A stretch of 37,985 nucleotides of DNA, from contig JACKAK010000015.1 of the NCBI GenBank assembly GCA_020635115.1, forward strand, positions 1-37,985, given 5' to 3'. A program made the position numbers and the translations under genes. The notes under the pieces were generated by a model. That model saw nothing but the letters and a program-made list of their open reading frames with translations, was not told the origin of the DNA and did no database searches. How positions within the stretch are numbered: position 1 is the first letter of the stretch; every line of letters begins with the position of its first letter. Positions 32,278 to 37,985 of this stretch are shown here, piece by piece. Origin of the DNA: Halobacteriovoraceae bacterium. Lineage in GTDB: Bacteria > Bdellovibrionota > Bacteriovoracia > Bacteriovoracales > Bacteriovoracaceae.

Positions 32278-32285
32278 GGTAGACT
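32278..32285 (+). promoter_or_regulatory. candidate -10 element of a leaderless promoter
   Basis: GGTAGACT, read with the T at 32277 as the extended -10 TGGTAGACT, ends 7 bases before the ATG at 32293. No ribosome site precedes that ATG. There is no clear -35. Weaker than the boxes at 1444 and 21486. Confidence 0.3.
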
Positions 32286-32292
32286 AATAAAA

Positions 32293-32691
32293 ATGTTTTC
32301 TAAAATAATTCAAATCTCTCTAATTATTCTCAGTTTTTCAATGTTTTTCCTTTCTTATAAGATCTATCATAATTATGGATATTTAGAACATTCAGGAATT
32401 GTTACAAAGGCCTTTGTAAAAAGTATTAATACAAAAATAAATAAATCGGACACTGATAAAAATGAAAATGTAGTTGAGTTTAAATATCAGTCAAATACAA
32501 TTAGAGTTCCAATTGAATCAAAAAAATTAAATCCAGGAGAAATGATTGATATTGTTTTCGATCCTCAAGACCTTGAAAACGTACAATTAGCGGATAAAAT
32601 TAAAGATCAATCATCTTATGTTTTTATTACTGGCCTATGCGGTTGTTTTTTTCTAATACTGATCTTTTTTGTGAGAAAATACATGTCTTAA
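32293..32691 (+). CDS. DUF3592-like two-helix membrane protein
   Basis: 132 residues. One hydrophobic helix at each end (about residues 5-25 and 108-127) with an extracytoplasmic beta domain between them: GIVTKAFVKSIN, VVEFKYQSNTIRVPIES and LNPGEMIDIVFDPQDLENVQLAD. This order (TM, beta domain with a G-x-V-I-Y-DP pattern, TM) matches DUF3592 proteins, whose function is unknown. No Shine-Dalgarno sequence, see the -10 candidate upstream. Confidence 0.75.
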   Translation: MFSKIIQISLIILSFSMFFLSYKIYHNYGYLEHSGIVTKAFVKSINTKINKSDTDKNENVVEFKYQSNTIRVPIESKKLNPGEMIDIVFDPQDLENVQLADKIKDQSSYVFITGLCGCFFLILIFFVRKYMS

Positions 32692-32775
32692 TTATGTCCA
32701 GGATCTGATTGGCCTCATGCATGATGTTTTCTTAGATAAATAAGCATTTAATGATTTGCAAATAAAGGAAATCTG

Positions 32776-33498
32776 ATGCTCAAGGTATTAATTTTTATAA
32801 TTACTTGCTCTTCTCTTCATGCAATCGAATGGGAGTGGCCAAAAGTAAATTTGGCGGCCATTTTGAAGTCAAAGTCCGTCTTTCGGGGGGCAATGACTTG
32901 GAACAAACCTGGACTAACCGTAGGGCCTGAACTTATTTTTTATGATCATTATGTCATTAGAGGACCACATATTTTCTATAAACATTTTCTAGATCGAAAT
33001 TCATCTTATGAATGGGATATTGGGTGGAGATTAGTAGGGGATAGTAGACCAATGATCAGATTTACCTCAGATGGTAGAGATTTCAGGAACTCCAGAAACA
33101 CTTCTCACGAATTATTTACAAAATTCACATATAAGTTTGGATGGATGAAAAAGTTTTCAGTGGGAGGAGAATTTAGTGCAGATATTGATGAAAATAAAGG
33201 TTTTTTCTATCTCTTAAAATTTGGATTACCAGTTTATAAATTTACATCATTAGAGACAAAATTTGGTTTTGGCACAGAAGCGATGAATGACTATATTTAT
33301 GGCCCTCATGCGGTAAGTGGCCCAGGATTTTATGCAATTTCATTAACTTATGTCTATCCTCATGTCCCTTGGAAAGGAATTGTAATCAATTCCTTAGAGT
33401 ATTCTAAAGTAGTTCAAAGTGAAAATAGAAATGCCGAGCTCTTAGGAGGAAGATATCAAGATCTTTACTATAAGTTGATGGTTATTTATAGTTTCTAA
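32776..33498 (+). CDS. outer-membrane beta-barrel protein, MipA/OmpV-like
   Basis: 240 residues, AAAGGAAA 4 bases before the ATG. Signal peptide MLKVLIFIITCSSLHA, then alternating short beta strands and a C-terminal aromatic ending (YKLMVIYSF) as used for barrel assembly. The order GLTVGPELIF..., HIFYKHF, WRLVGDSRP, RDFRNSRNTSHELFTKF and GVPHVP-type loops resembles MipA/OmpV proteins, though I am not certain of the family. An outer-membrane location is well supported by the pattern. Its function may be scaffolding or small-molecule passage (inference). Confidence 0.75.
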   Translation: MLKVLIFIITCSSLHAIEWEWPKVNLAAILKSKSVFRGAMTWNKPGLTVGPELIFYDHYVIRGPHIFYKHFLDRNSSYEWDIGWRLVGDSRPMIRFTSDGRDFRNSRNTSHELFTKFTYKFGWMKKFSVGGEFSADIDENKGFFYLLKFGLPVYKFTSLETKFGFGTEAMNDYIYGPHAVSGPGFYAISLTYVYPHVPWKGIVINSLEYSKVVQSENRNAELLGGRYQDLYYKLMVIYSF

Positions 33499-33556
33499 GT
33501 TTTGTTTGTAACAAAACAGTGCTCCGCTACACTTATCTTAAAAAGAGGAGAGAAGT

Positions 33557-34126
33557 ATGTACCTAACAAAGAGTAAAATAATAAATTCACTTTTGATATT
33601 TAGCATGGGGACAATTATGTTAAACGTATTTGGTAAGGATAAAAGCAAAGATAATGAAATTCAAATTTATGAAAACTACGGACAAAAGAAAATTGTCACA
33701 ATCTCAGAAGAAGAAGCTAGAAAACGACTTAAAAAAGAAGAATATGAAATCTTAAGAGAAGAGTCTACAGAAAGAGCATTTAGCGGAGAATATTGGGATA
33801 ATAAGGAGGAAGGAATCTATGTTGATAGATTATCAGGTGAGCCATTATTTACTTCCAAAGAAAAATATAAATCTGGTACTGGATGGCCATCATTTTGGGC
33901 CCCGATATCTAAAGAATTTATAACTGAACATGAAGACAAAAAACTATGGTCAGTTAGAGTCGAAGTGCGAAGTAAATTAGGTGATAATCACCTTGGTCAT
34001 GTTTTTAATGACGGACCAAAACCAACAGGTTTAAGATATTGTATAAACTCTGCTTCCTTGCGTTTTATATCTGTAGAAAATCTTGAGAAGGAAGGCTATG
34101 GAGAGTTTTTAAAGCTATTTAAATAA
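33557..34126 (+). CDS. msrB: peptide-methionine (R)-S-oxide reductase, exported
   Basis: 189 residues, GAGGAG 5-6 bases upstream. It reduces methionine-R-sulfoxide in proteins. MsrB core (about 50-185): SGEYWDNKEEGIYVDRLSG, SGTGWPSFWAPI, DNHLGHVFNDGP and RYCINSASLRFI with catalytic Cys162. The zinc-binding cysteine pairs of some MsrB forms are absent, as in the zinc-free group. An N-terminal hydrophobic segment (IINSLLIFSMGTIMLNVFG) marks export or membrane anchoring, so it acts in the periplasm. msrA follows after 13 bases but has no export signal, so the pair seems split between compartments. Confidence 0.95.
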   Translation: MYLTKSKIINSLLIFSMGTIMLNVFGKDKSKDNEIQIYENYGQKKIVTISEEEARKRLKKEEYEILREESTERAFSGEYWDNKEEGIYVDRLSGEPLFTSKEKYKSGTGWPSFWAPISKEFITEHEDKKLWSVRVEVRSKLGDNHLGHVFNDGPKPTGLRYCINSASLRFISVENLEKEGYGEFLKLFK

Positions 34127-34139
34127 AAGGGAAATACTC

Positions 34140-34643
34140 ATGGAAGTTGCGACATTTGCGGGAGGCTGTTTTTGGGGAATTGAACACCATTTTAAAAACA
34201 CAGAAGGTGTTAGATCAGCAGTCAGTGGATATATGGGCGGAGATCCAAAAAGGGCCAGTTATGAAGAAGTATGCAAAGGTGACACTGGACATGCTGAGGC
34301 CGTAAGAATTGTATTCGATCCTAACGAAATTACTTACAAAGACCTTTTAAAAATTTTTTTCCGGATGCATGATCCAACAACTTTAAATAGGCAAGGACCC
34401 GATATCGGATCTCAGTATCGGTCTGTTATTTTTTATCATTCGTTTGAACAAAAAGAAATTGCTGAAAAATTGATACAAAAACTCTTAACTTTAAAAGTTT
34501 TTCATTCTCCAATTGTTACGGAAGTTTCACATGCAAGTGTTTTTTTTGAGGCAGAACAATATCATCAAAAGTTCTTTGAAAAGAATCCAAATCGTCATAT
34601 ATGCCACGTGTTGAGACCTGAATCTTTTCTACAGGGTCTATGA
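34140..34643 (+). CDS. msrA: peptide-methionine (S)-S-oxide reductase
   Basis: 167 residues, GGGAAA upstream of the ATG. It reduces methionine-S-sulfoxide. Signature GGCFWGIE with catalytic Cys10, then SGYMGGDP, YEEVCKGDTGHAEAV, FFRMHDPTTLNRQGPDIGSQYRS and YHQKF. It lacks signal peptide and C-terminal extension and is therefore cytoplasmic, in contrast to MsrB upstream. A recycling Cys would be sought in the C-terminal CHVLRPES. Convergent with the next gene. Confidence 0.96.
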   Translation: MEVATFAGGCFWGIEHHFKNTEGVRSAVSGYMGGDPKRASYEEVCKGDTGHAEAVRIVFDPNEITYKDLLKIFFRMHDPTTLNRQGPDIGSQYRSVIFYHSFEQKEIAEKLIQKLLTLKVFHSPIVTEVSHASVFFEAEQYHQKFFEKNPNRHICHVLRPESFLQGL

Positions 34644-34664
34644 GTCCATTATTATACTCAGGAT

Positions 34665-35486
34665 TTAAAAATTAACTTGAATAGAAAATTCAGCATGTAT
34701 TGAAAAATCTTCCTTAATAGCATTTCTATCTGCAACAGGATCAAAATCATAGTACCCATTTCTTCGGTTAAAAGCTGATTGTTGTAGATCAAATCGGTTG
34801 GGATTCTGGTTATTAACAAAGATACCTCTCAGAGTTCCTGTCATTGTAAAGCCAAGATGCATATAGATTACATCATTTCTGTAACCTAAGGATGAACCAG
34901 CATGTAAACGTGGATAAGTATCTGTAACATGTAAGAAACCAAACTCGCTTAAGACAAATATTCTTTCTGTCACACTCGATTCAATGAGTGAAGCAATATT
35001 AACCTGATGTGGGCTGCGCTTTACTGTAGGTCTTCTTATTGAGAAGGGATATTTATCATTTATGTAATAGTTATATATTGTATTAAAGTGAACTTTAACA
35101 TTACGGTCATATTTGTAGGAATAAATATAATAAGCAAAAATGGCCTCGTAGTGATAAGGGGCATGACTAAGTTGAGTCGAGTTTTGGTCATTAAATGTCT
35201 TAAAGTATGCAGATTCAAATGTATGCGTATGAGGACCTTTCTTGGTTAAAGTTGTTCGAGTAAAAACATTATTTGTATTATAATTAACATACAGAAGAGG
35301 ACTTGACCCTAATGCAAAATTCCATGCGCGGCAACCAACAAATTGTATTCCAATTGTACAAGTATCTTTACCAAGCATATAGTCAGTGTGACTAACGTTG
35401 TGTCCTAGACTGCCGACATTTTCTAGGGCAAATACTGCCCTTATAATAAAGAAGATAAAAAATGTTTTATAAAATATTTGTGGCAT
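34665..35486 (-). CDS. probable outer-membrane protein, unknown
   Basis: 273 residues. Signal peptide MPQIFYKTFFIFFIIRAVFA, cleavage after FA. The mature part is rich in Tyr, Asn, Thr and His with many short alternating strands and ends in FSIQVNF, the aromatic C-terminus typical of beta-barrels. Two cysteines (KDTCTIG, VGCRAW) are close together. No family recognised. Paired tail-to-tail with msrA, 22 bases apart. Confidence 0.72.
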   Translation of the reverse strand: MPQIFYKTFFIFFIIRAVFALENVGSLGHNVSHTDYMLGKDTCTIGIQFVGCRAWNFALGSSPLLYVNYNTNNVFTRTTLTKKGPHTHTFESAYFKTFNDQNSTQLSHAPYHYEAIFAYYIYSYKYDRNVKVHFNTIYNYYINDKYPFSIRRPTVKRSPHQVNIASLIESSVTERIFVLSEFGFLHVTDTYPRLHAGSSLGYRNDVIYMHLGFTMTGTLRGIFVNNQNPNRFDLQQSAFNRRNGYYDFDPVADRNAIKEDFSIHAEFSIQVNF

Positions 35487-35598
35487 CTTTTAATCATATC
35501 ATTACATATAAAAAATTGCTTAAATTTATAATGAGGAAGATTAATTCAAGTTTATGAATCAAGTATGCTATTGTACATTTTACGAATGGAATTGATTT

Positions 35599-35635
35599 AG
35601 TGTACACTTTCAATATGGATATTGCATAGCAATAT
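35599..35635. promoter_or_regulatory. two palindromes in the phhAB promoter
   Basis: AGTGTACACT (35599-35608) is a perfect 10-base palindrome in the spacer between a -35-like TTGATT (35592-35597) and a weak -10 (TATGGA, 35614-35619). A second, related TGTACA stands at 35572-35577. ATATTGC-ATA-GCAATAT (35619-35635) is a perfect inverted repeat with 7-base arms over the presumed start of transcription. Both look like operator sites. They are not TyrR boxes (TGTAAA-N6-TTTACA). Confidence 0.5.
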
Positions 35636-35665
35636 ACTGGCCATCAACACAGTAAGGAGGCACAT

Positions 35666-36508
35666 ATGAGTGAAGCTGCAATTGCAAATAAAATGGAGAA
35701 TTCAAAAAAGAAAAAATCAAAGTATGTGGCCTATAAACCAGACCAAAATGGACTCATTCCTTATACAGACGAGGAAAATAACAGGTGGCATCGTCTTATG
35801 GAACGCCAGATGAAAATTATTCAAGGACGCGCCTGTGAAGAATTTATTAGAGGCTTAGAAATTCTTGAATTTCCCTTTGAGTCAGTTCCTCAACATACTT
35901 ATGTATCAAAAAAATTAAAAGCTTGTACCGGCTGGTCAGTTGAACCAGTTGAAGCAATAATTCCTGCAAATGAGTTTTTTACTCTGCTTGCAAATAAAAA
36001 GTTTCCAGCTGCAAGTTTTATAAGAAGCGAAGAGGATTTTGATTATATAAAAGAGCCTGATATTTTTCATGAACTTTTTGGCCATTGTCCACTCCTTACA
36101 AATCAGGCCTATGCTGATTTTATGGAAAAATATGGCCAGCTTGCTCTAAAGATGAATGAGAAAGATCGAAATAGAATGTTTCGTTTATTTTGGTTTACCA
36201 TTGAATTTGGATTAATAAGAGAAAACGGAGATCTTAGAATTTATGGAGGAGGTATTCTATCCTCGCCAGAAGAAACTGTATATAGTTTGAAACCTTCTGA
36301 GAATAAATATACTTCCTTAGATCGTTTAGTGGCCCTGAGAACTCCCTTTAAGATTGATATTCTTCAACCATTATATTTTGTCATTAATGACCTAAAAGAT
36401 ATTTACTCGATTTTAGATGAAGATGTGACAATCGACCTTAAAAAAAGTTGGGACTTAGGAAATCTTCCTGCTCCCTATGATATTGAGGAGAATAAAAATG
36501 TCGGATAA
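35666..36508 (+). CDS. phhA: phenylalanine 4-hydroxylase
   Basis: 280 residues, AAGGAGG 6 bases before the ATG. It converts phenylalanine to tyrosine with tetrahydrobiopterin-type cofactor, oxygen and iron, in the cytoplasm. Iron ligands His135 and His140 (DIFHELFGH) and Glu180 (FTIEFGLI) are in place. Other family marks: YTDEENNRWHRLMERQ, YVSKKLKACTGW, FPAASFIR and RIYGGGILSS. A lysine-rich N-terminal tail of about 20 residues precedes the catalytic core, and no regulatory ACT domain is present, as in other bacterial forms. phhB overlaps its last 11 bases and recycles the cofactor. See the palindromes upstream for regulation. Confidence 0.97.
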   Translation: MSEAAIANKMENSKKKKSKYVAYKPDQNGLIPYTDEENNRWHRLMERQMKIIQGRACEEFIRGLEILEFPFESVPQHTYVSKKLKACTGWSVEPVEAIIPANEFFTLLANKKFPAASFIRSEEDFDYIKEPDIFHELFGHCPLLTNQAYADFMEKYGQLALKMNEKDRNRMFRLFWFTIEFGLIRENGDLRIYGGGILSSPEETVYSLKPSENKYTSLDRLVALRTPFKIDILQPLYFVINDLKDIYSILDEDVTIDLKKSWDLGNLPAPYDIEENKNVG

Positions 36509-36806
36509 AAAATTAGTGGCACTCACTCGTGATGAAATCGCAAATTTACTTACAGATCTTAAGGACTGGCATTTTAACGAACAAATAGGAGAGATTGAAA
36601 AAGAGTTTACCTTCAAAAGTTATTTTCAAACTATCGCCTTTGTTAACGCCGTTGCTTGGATGGCCCAGAAGGAAAAACATCATCCTGATTTAAATGTAAG
36701 CTATGGGAGAGTAAAGGTTCGCTATTCAACTCATGATATCCGAGGAATTTCTGAATTAGATTTTGTGAGTGCACAAAAAGTAGAAGATATATATCAGGAT
36801 TCATAA
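36498..36806 (+). CDS. phhB: pterin-4a-carbinolamine dehydratase
   Basis: 102 residues from the ATG at 36498 (GAGGAG 7 bases upstream), inside the end of phhA. It dehydrates the 4a-hydroxypterin released by phenylalanine hydroxylase so that the cofactor can be reduced again. The active-site motif EKHHPDLNV holds His61 and His62, and His79 is in RYSTHDIRG. Length and fold pattern are those of PCD/DCoH. The overlap and the pathway pairing with phhA leave little doubt. Confidence 0.96.
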   Translation: MSDKKLVALTRDEIANLLTDLKDWHFNEQIGEIEKEFTFKSYFQTIAFVNAVAWMAQKEKHHPDLNVSYGRVKVRYSTHDIRGISELDFVSAQKVEDIYQDS

Positions 36807-36817
36807 AATGCAAATAT

Positions 36818-36832
36818 GCTCTTAAGAAGAGC
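36818..36832. terminator. small hairpin between convergent phhB and selO
   Basis: GCTCTT-AAG-AAGAGC: perfect 6-base arms with a 3-base loop, at the meeting point of two convergent genes and overlapping the selO stop. Bidirectional termination is possible, but no T-run follows on the plus strand and only a weak one on the minus strand. Confidence 0.3.
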
Positions 36833-37985
36833 AACTATAATGAGATATTCCTCCTACGTTAAAAAAGGCATTTGGTTTGAGTTGATAATATTTCGATTCA
36901 ATTTCAATTGACTGCTCTTCGTATGGCCTGCTCAGTACTTCTTGTAACTCTCTTAGCAGTGAGTAATCTCCCTTCATTGCTGATTGATATGCAGGAACGA
37001 CTGTCCATTCACGCCAAGTATATTTGGGATTAATTTGTTTCATCTTTGTAGAAATTTCTTGGAAATCTAAGTTGTTTTGAGATTTGACTTGTTCTCGCCA
37101 ATTGCTTAGCCATGATTGCCAAGCTTGATCAAGATCCTTTGATGATTCTTGATAGAAACTTTTTTTCAAAGGGTGAATGCTTTCGGGGAGATGTGATAGT
37201 TCACGGAAAAAGATTGTAAAATCGAGATGTGTTTTAATCATGAGATCCATAAGAGAGTTAAAAATTTCAGGAATAAATGTAATTAAACCCAGTTTTAATG
37301 CCCAGACTTTTTCAAGTTCTGATTTCATTTCAGGTGCAAATTCATCAAATATTTGATCCAATTCAGATAATTCGCGAGGATATTTTGAAAGTAATGGACG
37401 TAAAGCAGTTAAAAACATATGAAAATTTGCTTGGGCCGAATTAGGCTGATTAAAAAATGAAAAGTGTTGTCCTCCTCCTGTCCATGGTTGAAAATCTGGA
37501 TCAAAAGATTCACAGAATCCGAAAGGTCCATAATCTAGAGTATGTCCTCCAACTGAACAATTGTCGCTATTAAAGTTTCCTTGGCAATAACCGACTCGAA
37601 TCCATTGTGCAATTAATCTTGTAAGACGGCCACGAAAGAGCTTGGCCAATTCAATAATTTGTTTTTCAAAAGGAAGGCCCTGATCAATTTCATTTTTATA
37701 TTCCCTCTGTACTACATGTTTTACAATCATCATCAACTCTTCATAAGCATTTGGATGAGACTGATTTCGTACACGGCGAGAGAAAAGTTCTAATTGTCCA
37801 ACTCTAAGAAAAGAATGTGCAACTCGTGTTGAAATGGCAATGGGGTTATCAACCAGTATGTCAGGATTTTTCGAATGTGTTCCATATGAATACCAAGGTC
37901 TTTGTACCTTATCTGTTTTAGAAACAAACAAGGTTAAGGATCGAGAAGTGGGAATACCTAAAGCGTACATAAATTCTTGTGCTAG
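36822..37985 (-). CDS. selO: SelO/YdiU pseudokinase (protein AMPylase), partial
   Basis: 387 residues seen. The frame runs open off the window edge (LAQEF precedes the first internal Met at 37970), so the N-terminal hundred or so residues are missing. SelO has a kinase fold with inverted ATP and transfers AMP to protein Ser, Thr or Tyr residues in response to oxidative stress in E. coli. Family marks: YALGIPTSRSLTLF, VRVAHSFLRVGQLE-like (STRVAHSFLRVGQLE), YCQGNFNSDNCS (catalytic and metal Asn/Asp), DYGPFGF and RPYEEQ. The tail ends HYSCSS, carrying a Cys where some SelO proteins carry selenocysteine. E. coli YdiU is about 478 residues. Convergent with phhB. Confidence 0.95.
   Translation of the reverse strand, partial: LAQEFMYALGIPTSRSLTLFVSKTDKVQRPWYSYGTHSKNPDILVDNPIAISTRVAHSFLRVGQLELFSRRVRNQSHPNAYEELMMIVKHVVQREYKNEIDQGLPFEKQIIELAKLFRGRLTRLIAQWIRVGYCQGNFNSDNCSVGGHTLDYGPFGFCESFDPDFQPWTGGGQHFSFFNQPNSAQANFHMFLTALRPLLSKYPRELSELDQIFDEFAPEMKSELEKVWALKLGLITFIPEIFNSLMDLMIKTHLDFTIFFRELSHLPESIHPLKKSFYQESSKDLDQAWQSWLSNWREQVKSQNNLDFQEISTKMKQINPKYTWREWTVVPAYQSAMKGDYSLLRELQEVLSRPYEEQSIEIESKYYQLKPNAFFNVGGISHYSCSS

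Noticed and set aside
33499..33517. Hairpin GTTTTGTT-TGT-AACAAAAC after the outer-membrane gene as terminator
   Set aside because: The stem is almost all A-T pairs and is followed by a mixed sequence, not a T-run. It may be chance.
33557..34126. MsrB as inactive because its CxxC pairs are missing
   Set aside because: Those cysteines only bind structural zinc in one MsrB group. The catalytic Cys162 and the GWPSF and GHVFNDGP motifs are kept.
36822..37970. SelO as a truncated gene beginning at the Met at 37970
   Set aside because: The frame stays open to the window edge and the residues before that Met continue the family pattern, so the gene is cut by the window, not broken.
1..37985. CRISPR arrays, tRNA or rRNA genes, transposases, phage genes
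   Set aside because: Looked for on both strands. No regularly spaced repeats, cloverleaf-like stretches or transposase or phage protein motifs were found.

Overview
The window is about 38 kb of AT-rich bacterial chromosome (roughly one third G+C by eye). Genes are dense, on both strands, mostly single or in short operons. There are many short secreted or lipid-anchored proteins of unknown function. I infer a Gram-negative member of the Bdellovibrionota, close to the marine Halobacteriovorax/Bacteriovorax group. The grounds are low G+C, outer-membrane-type proteins, RpoD-like promoters, many orphan secreted proteins, a phhAB pair, SelO and a eukaryotic-type AdoMet decarboxylase. No 16S or other marker gene is present, so this is inference. 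I saw no tRNA, rRNA, CRISPR array, intact insertion sequence or phage gene.

Layout. 1-329 holds no gene. 0.3-2.5 kb: a periplasmic catalase-fold protein and an orphan periplasmic binding protein. 2.5-7.9 kb (minus strand): a methyltransferase-like protein, a cysteine-cluster protein, a small secreted protein and a complete three-gene ABC-2 exporter (ATPase plus two permeases), then uracil-DNA glycosylase. 8.1-10.1 kb: a membrane histidine kinase, a single-domain response regulator and a small zinc-ribbon protein. 10.1-13.3 kb: menB, an alpha/beta hydrolase and a REC-HD-GYP regulator. 13.3-20.3 kb: a divergent TetR regulator and a tightly coupled six-gene cluster (hydrolase, KAS III-like enzyme, SDR, hydrolase, AMP-forming acyl ligase, sodium symporter). 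20.3-20.66 kb: an unexplained convergent intergenic segment with a 15-bp-arm inverted repeat, three ATGGATAT repeats and a short Fic-like N-terminal remnant. 20.6-28.9 kb: secreted proteins, a degenerate HD-GYP paralogue, a subtilase lipoprotein, MarC, a NAPE-PLD-like lipoprotein and a DUF2905/fructosamine-kinase pair. 29.0-30.8 kb: speD-speE. 30.9-35.5 kb: an EVE protein, secreted and outer-membrane proteins, and msrB-msrA. 35.6-36.8 kb: phhA-phhB. 36.8 kb to the end: selO, cut by the window edge.

How the genes fit together. The most interesting unit is the 14.1-20.3 kb cluster. It combines carboxylate uptake, acyl activation, Claisen condensation, beta-keto reduction and thioester or ester hydrolysis under a TetR repressor. 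The same enzyme classes make up the OleABCD olefin pathway, but the sequences differ from it at decisive residues, so this looks like a separate small-molecule or modified-acyl pathway. speD-speE together convert AdoMet and putrescine to spermidine. phhA-phhB hydroxylate phenylalanine and recycle the pterin cofactor. msrB and msrA repair oxidised methionine, apparently on different sides of the inner membrane.

Two genome-wide features stand out. The palindrome GGCC is far more frequent than expected for this base composition. Several genes without a Shine-Dalgarno sequence have a -10 box about 6-10 nt before the start codon, which suggests leaderless mRNAs.
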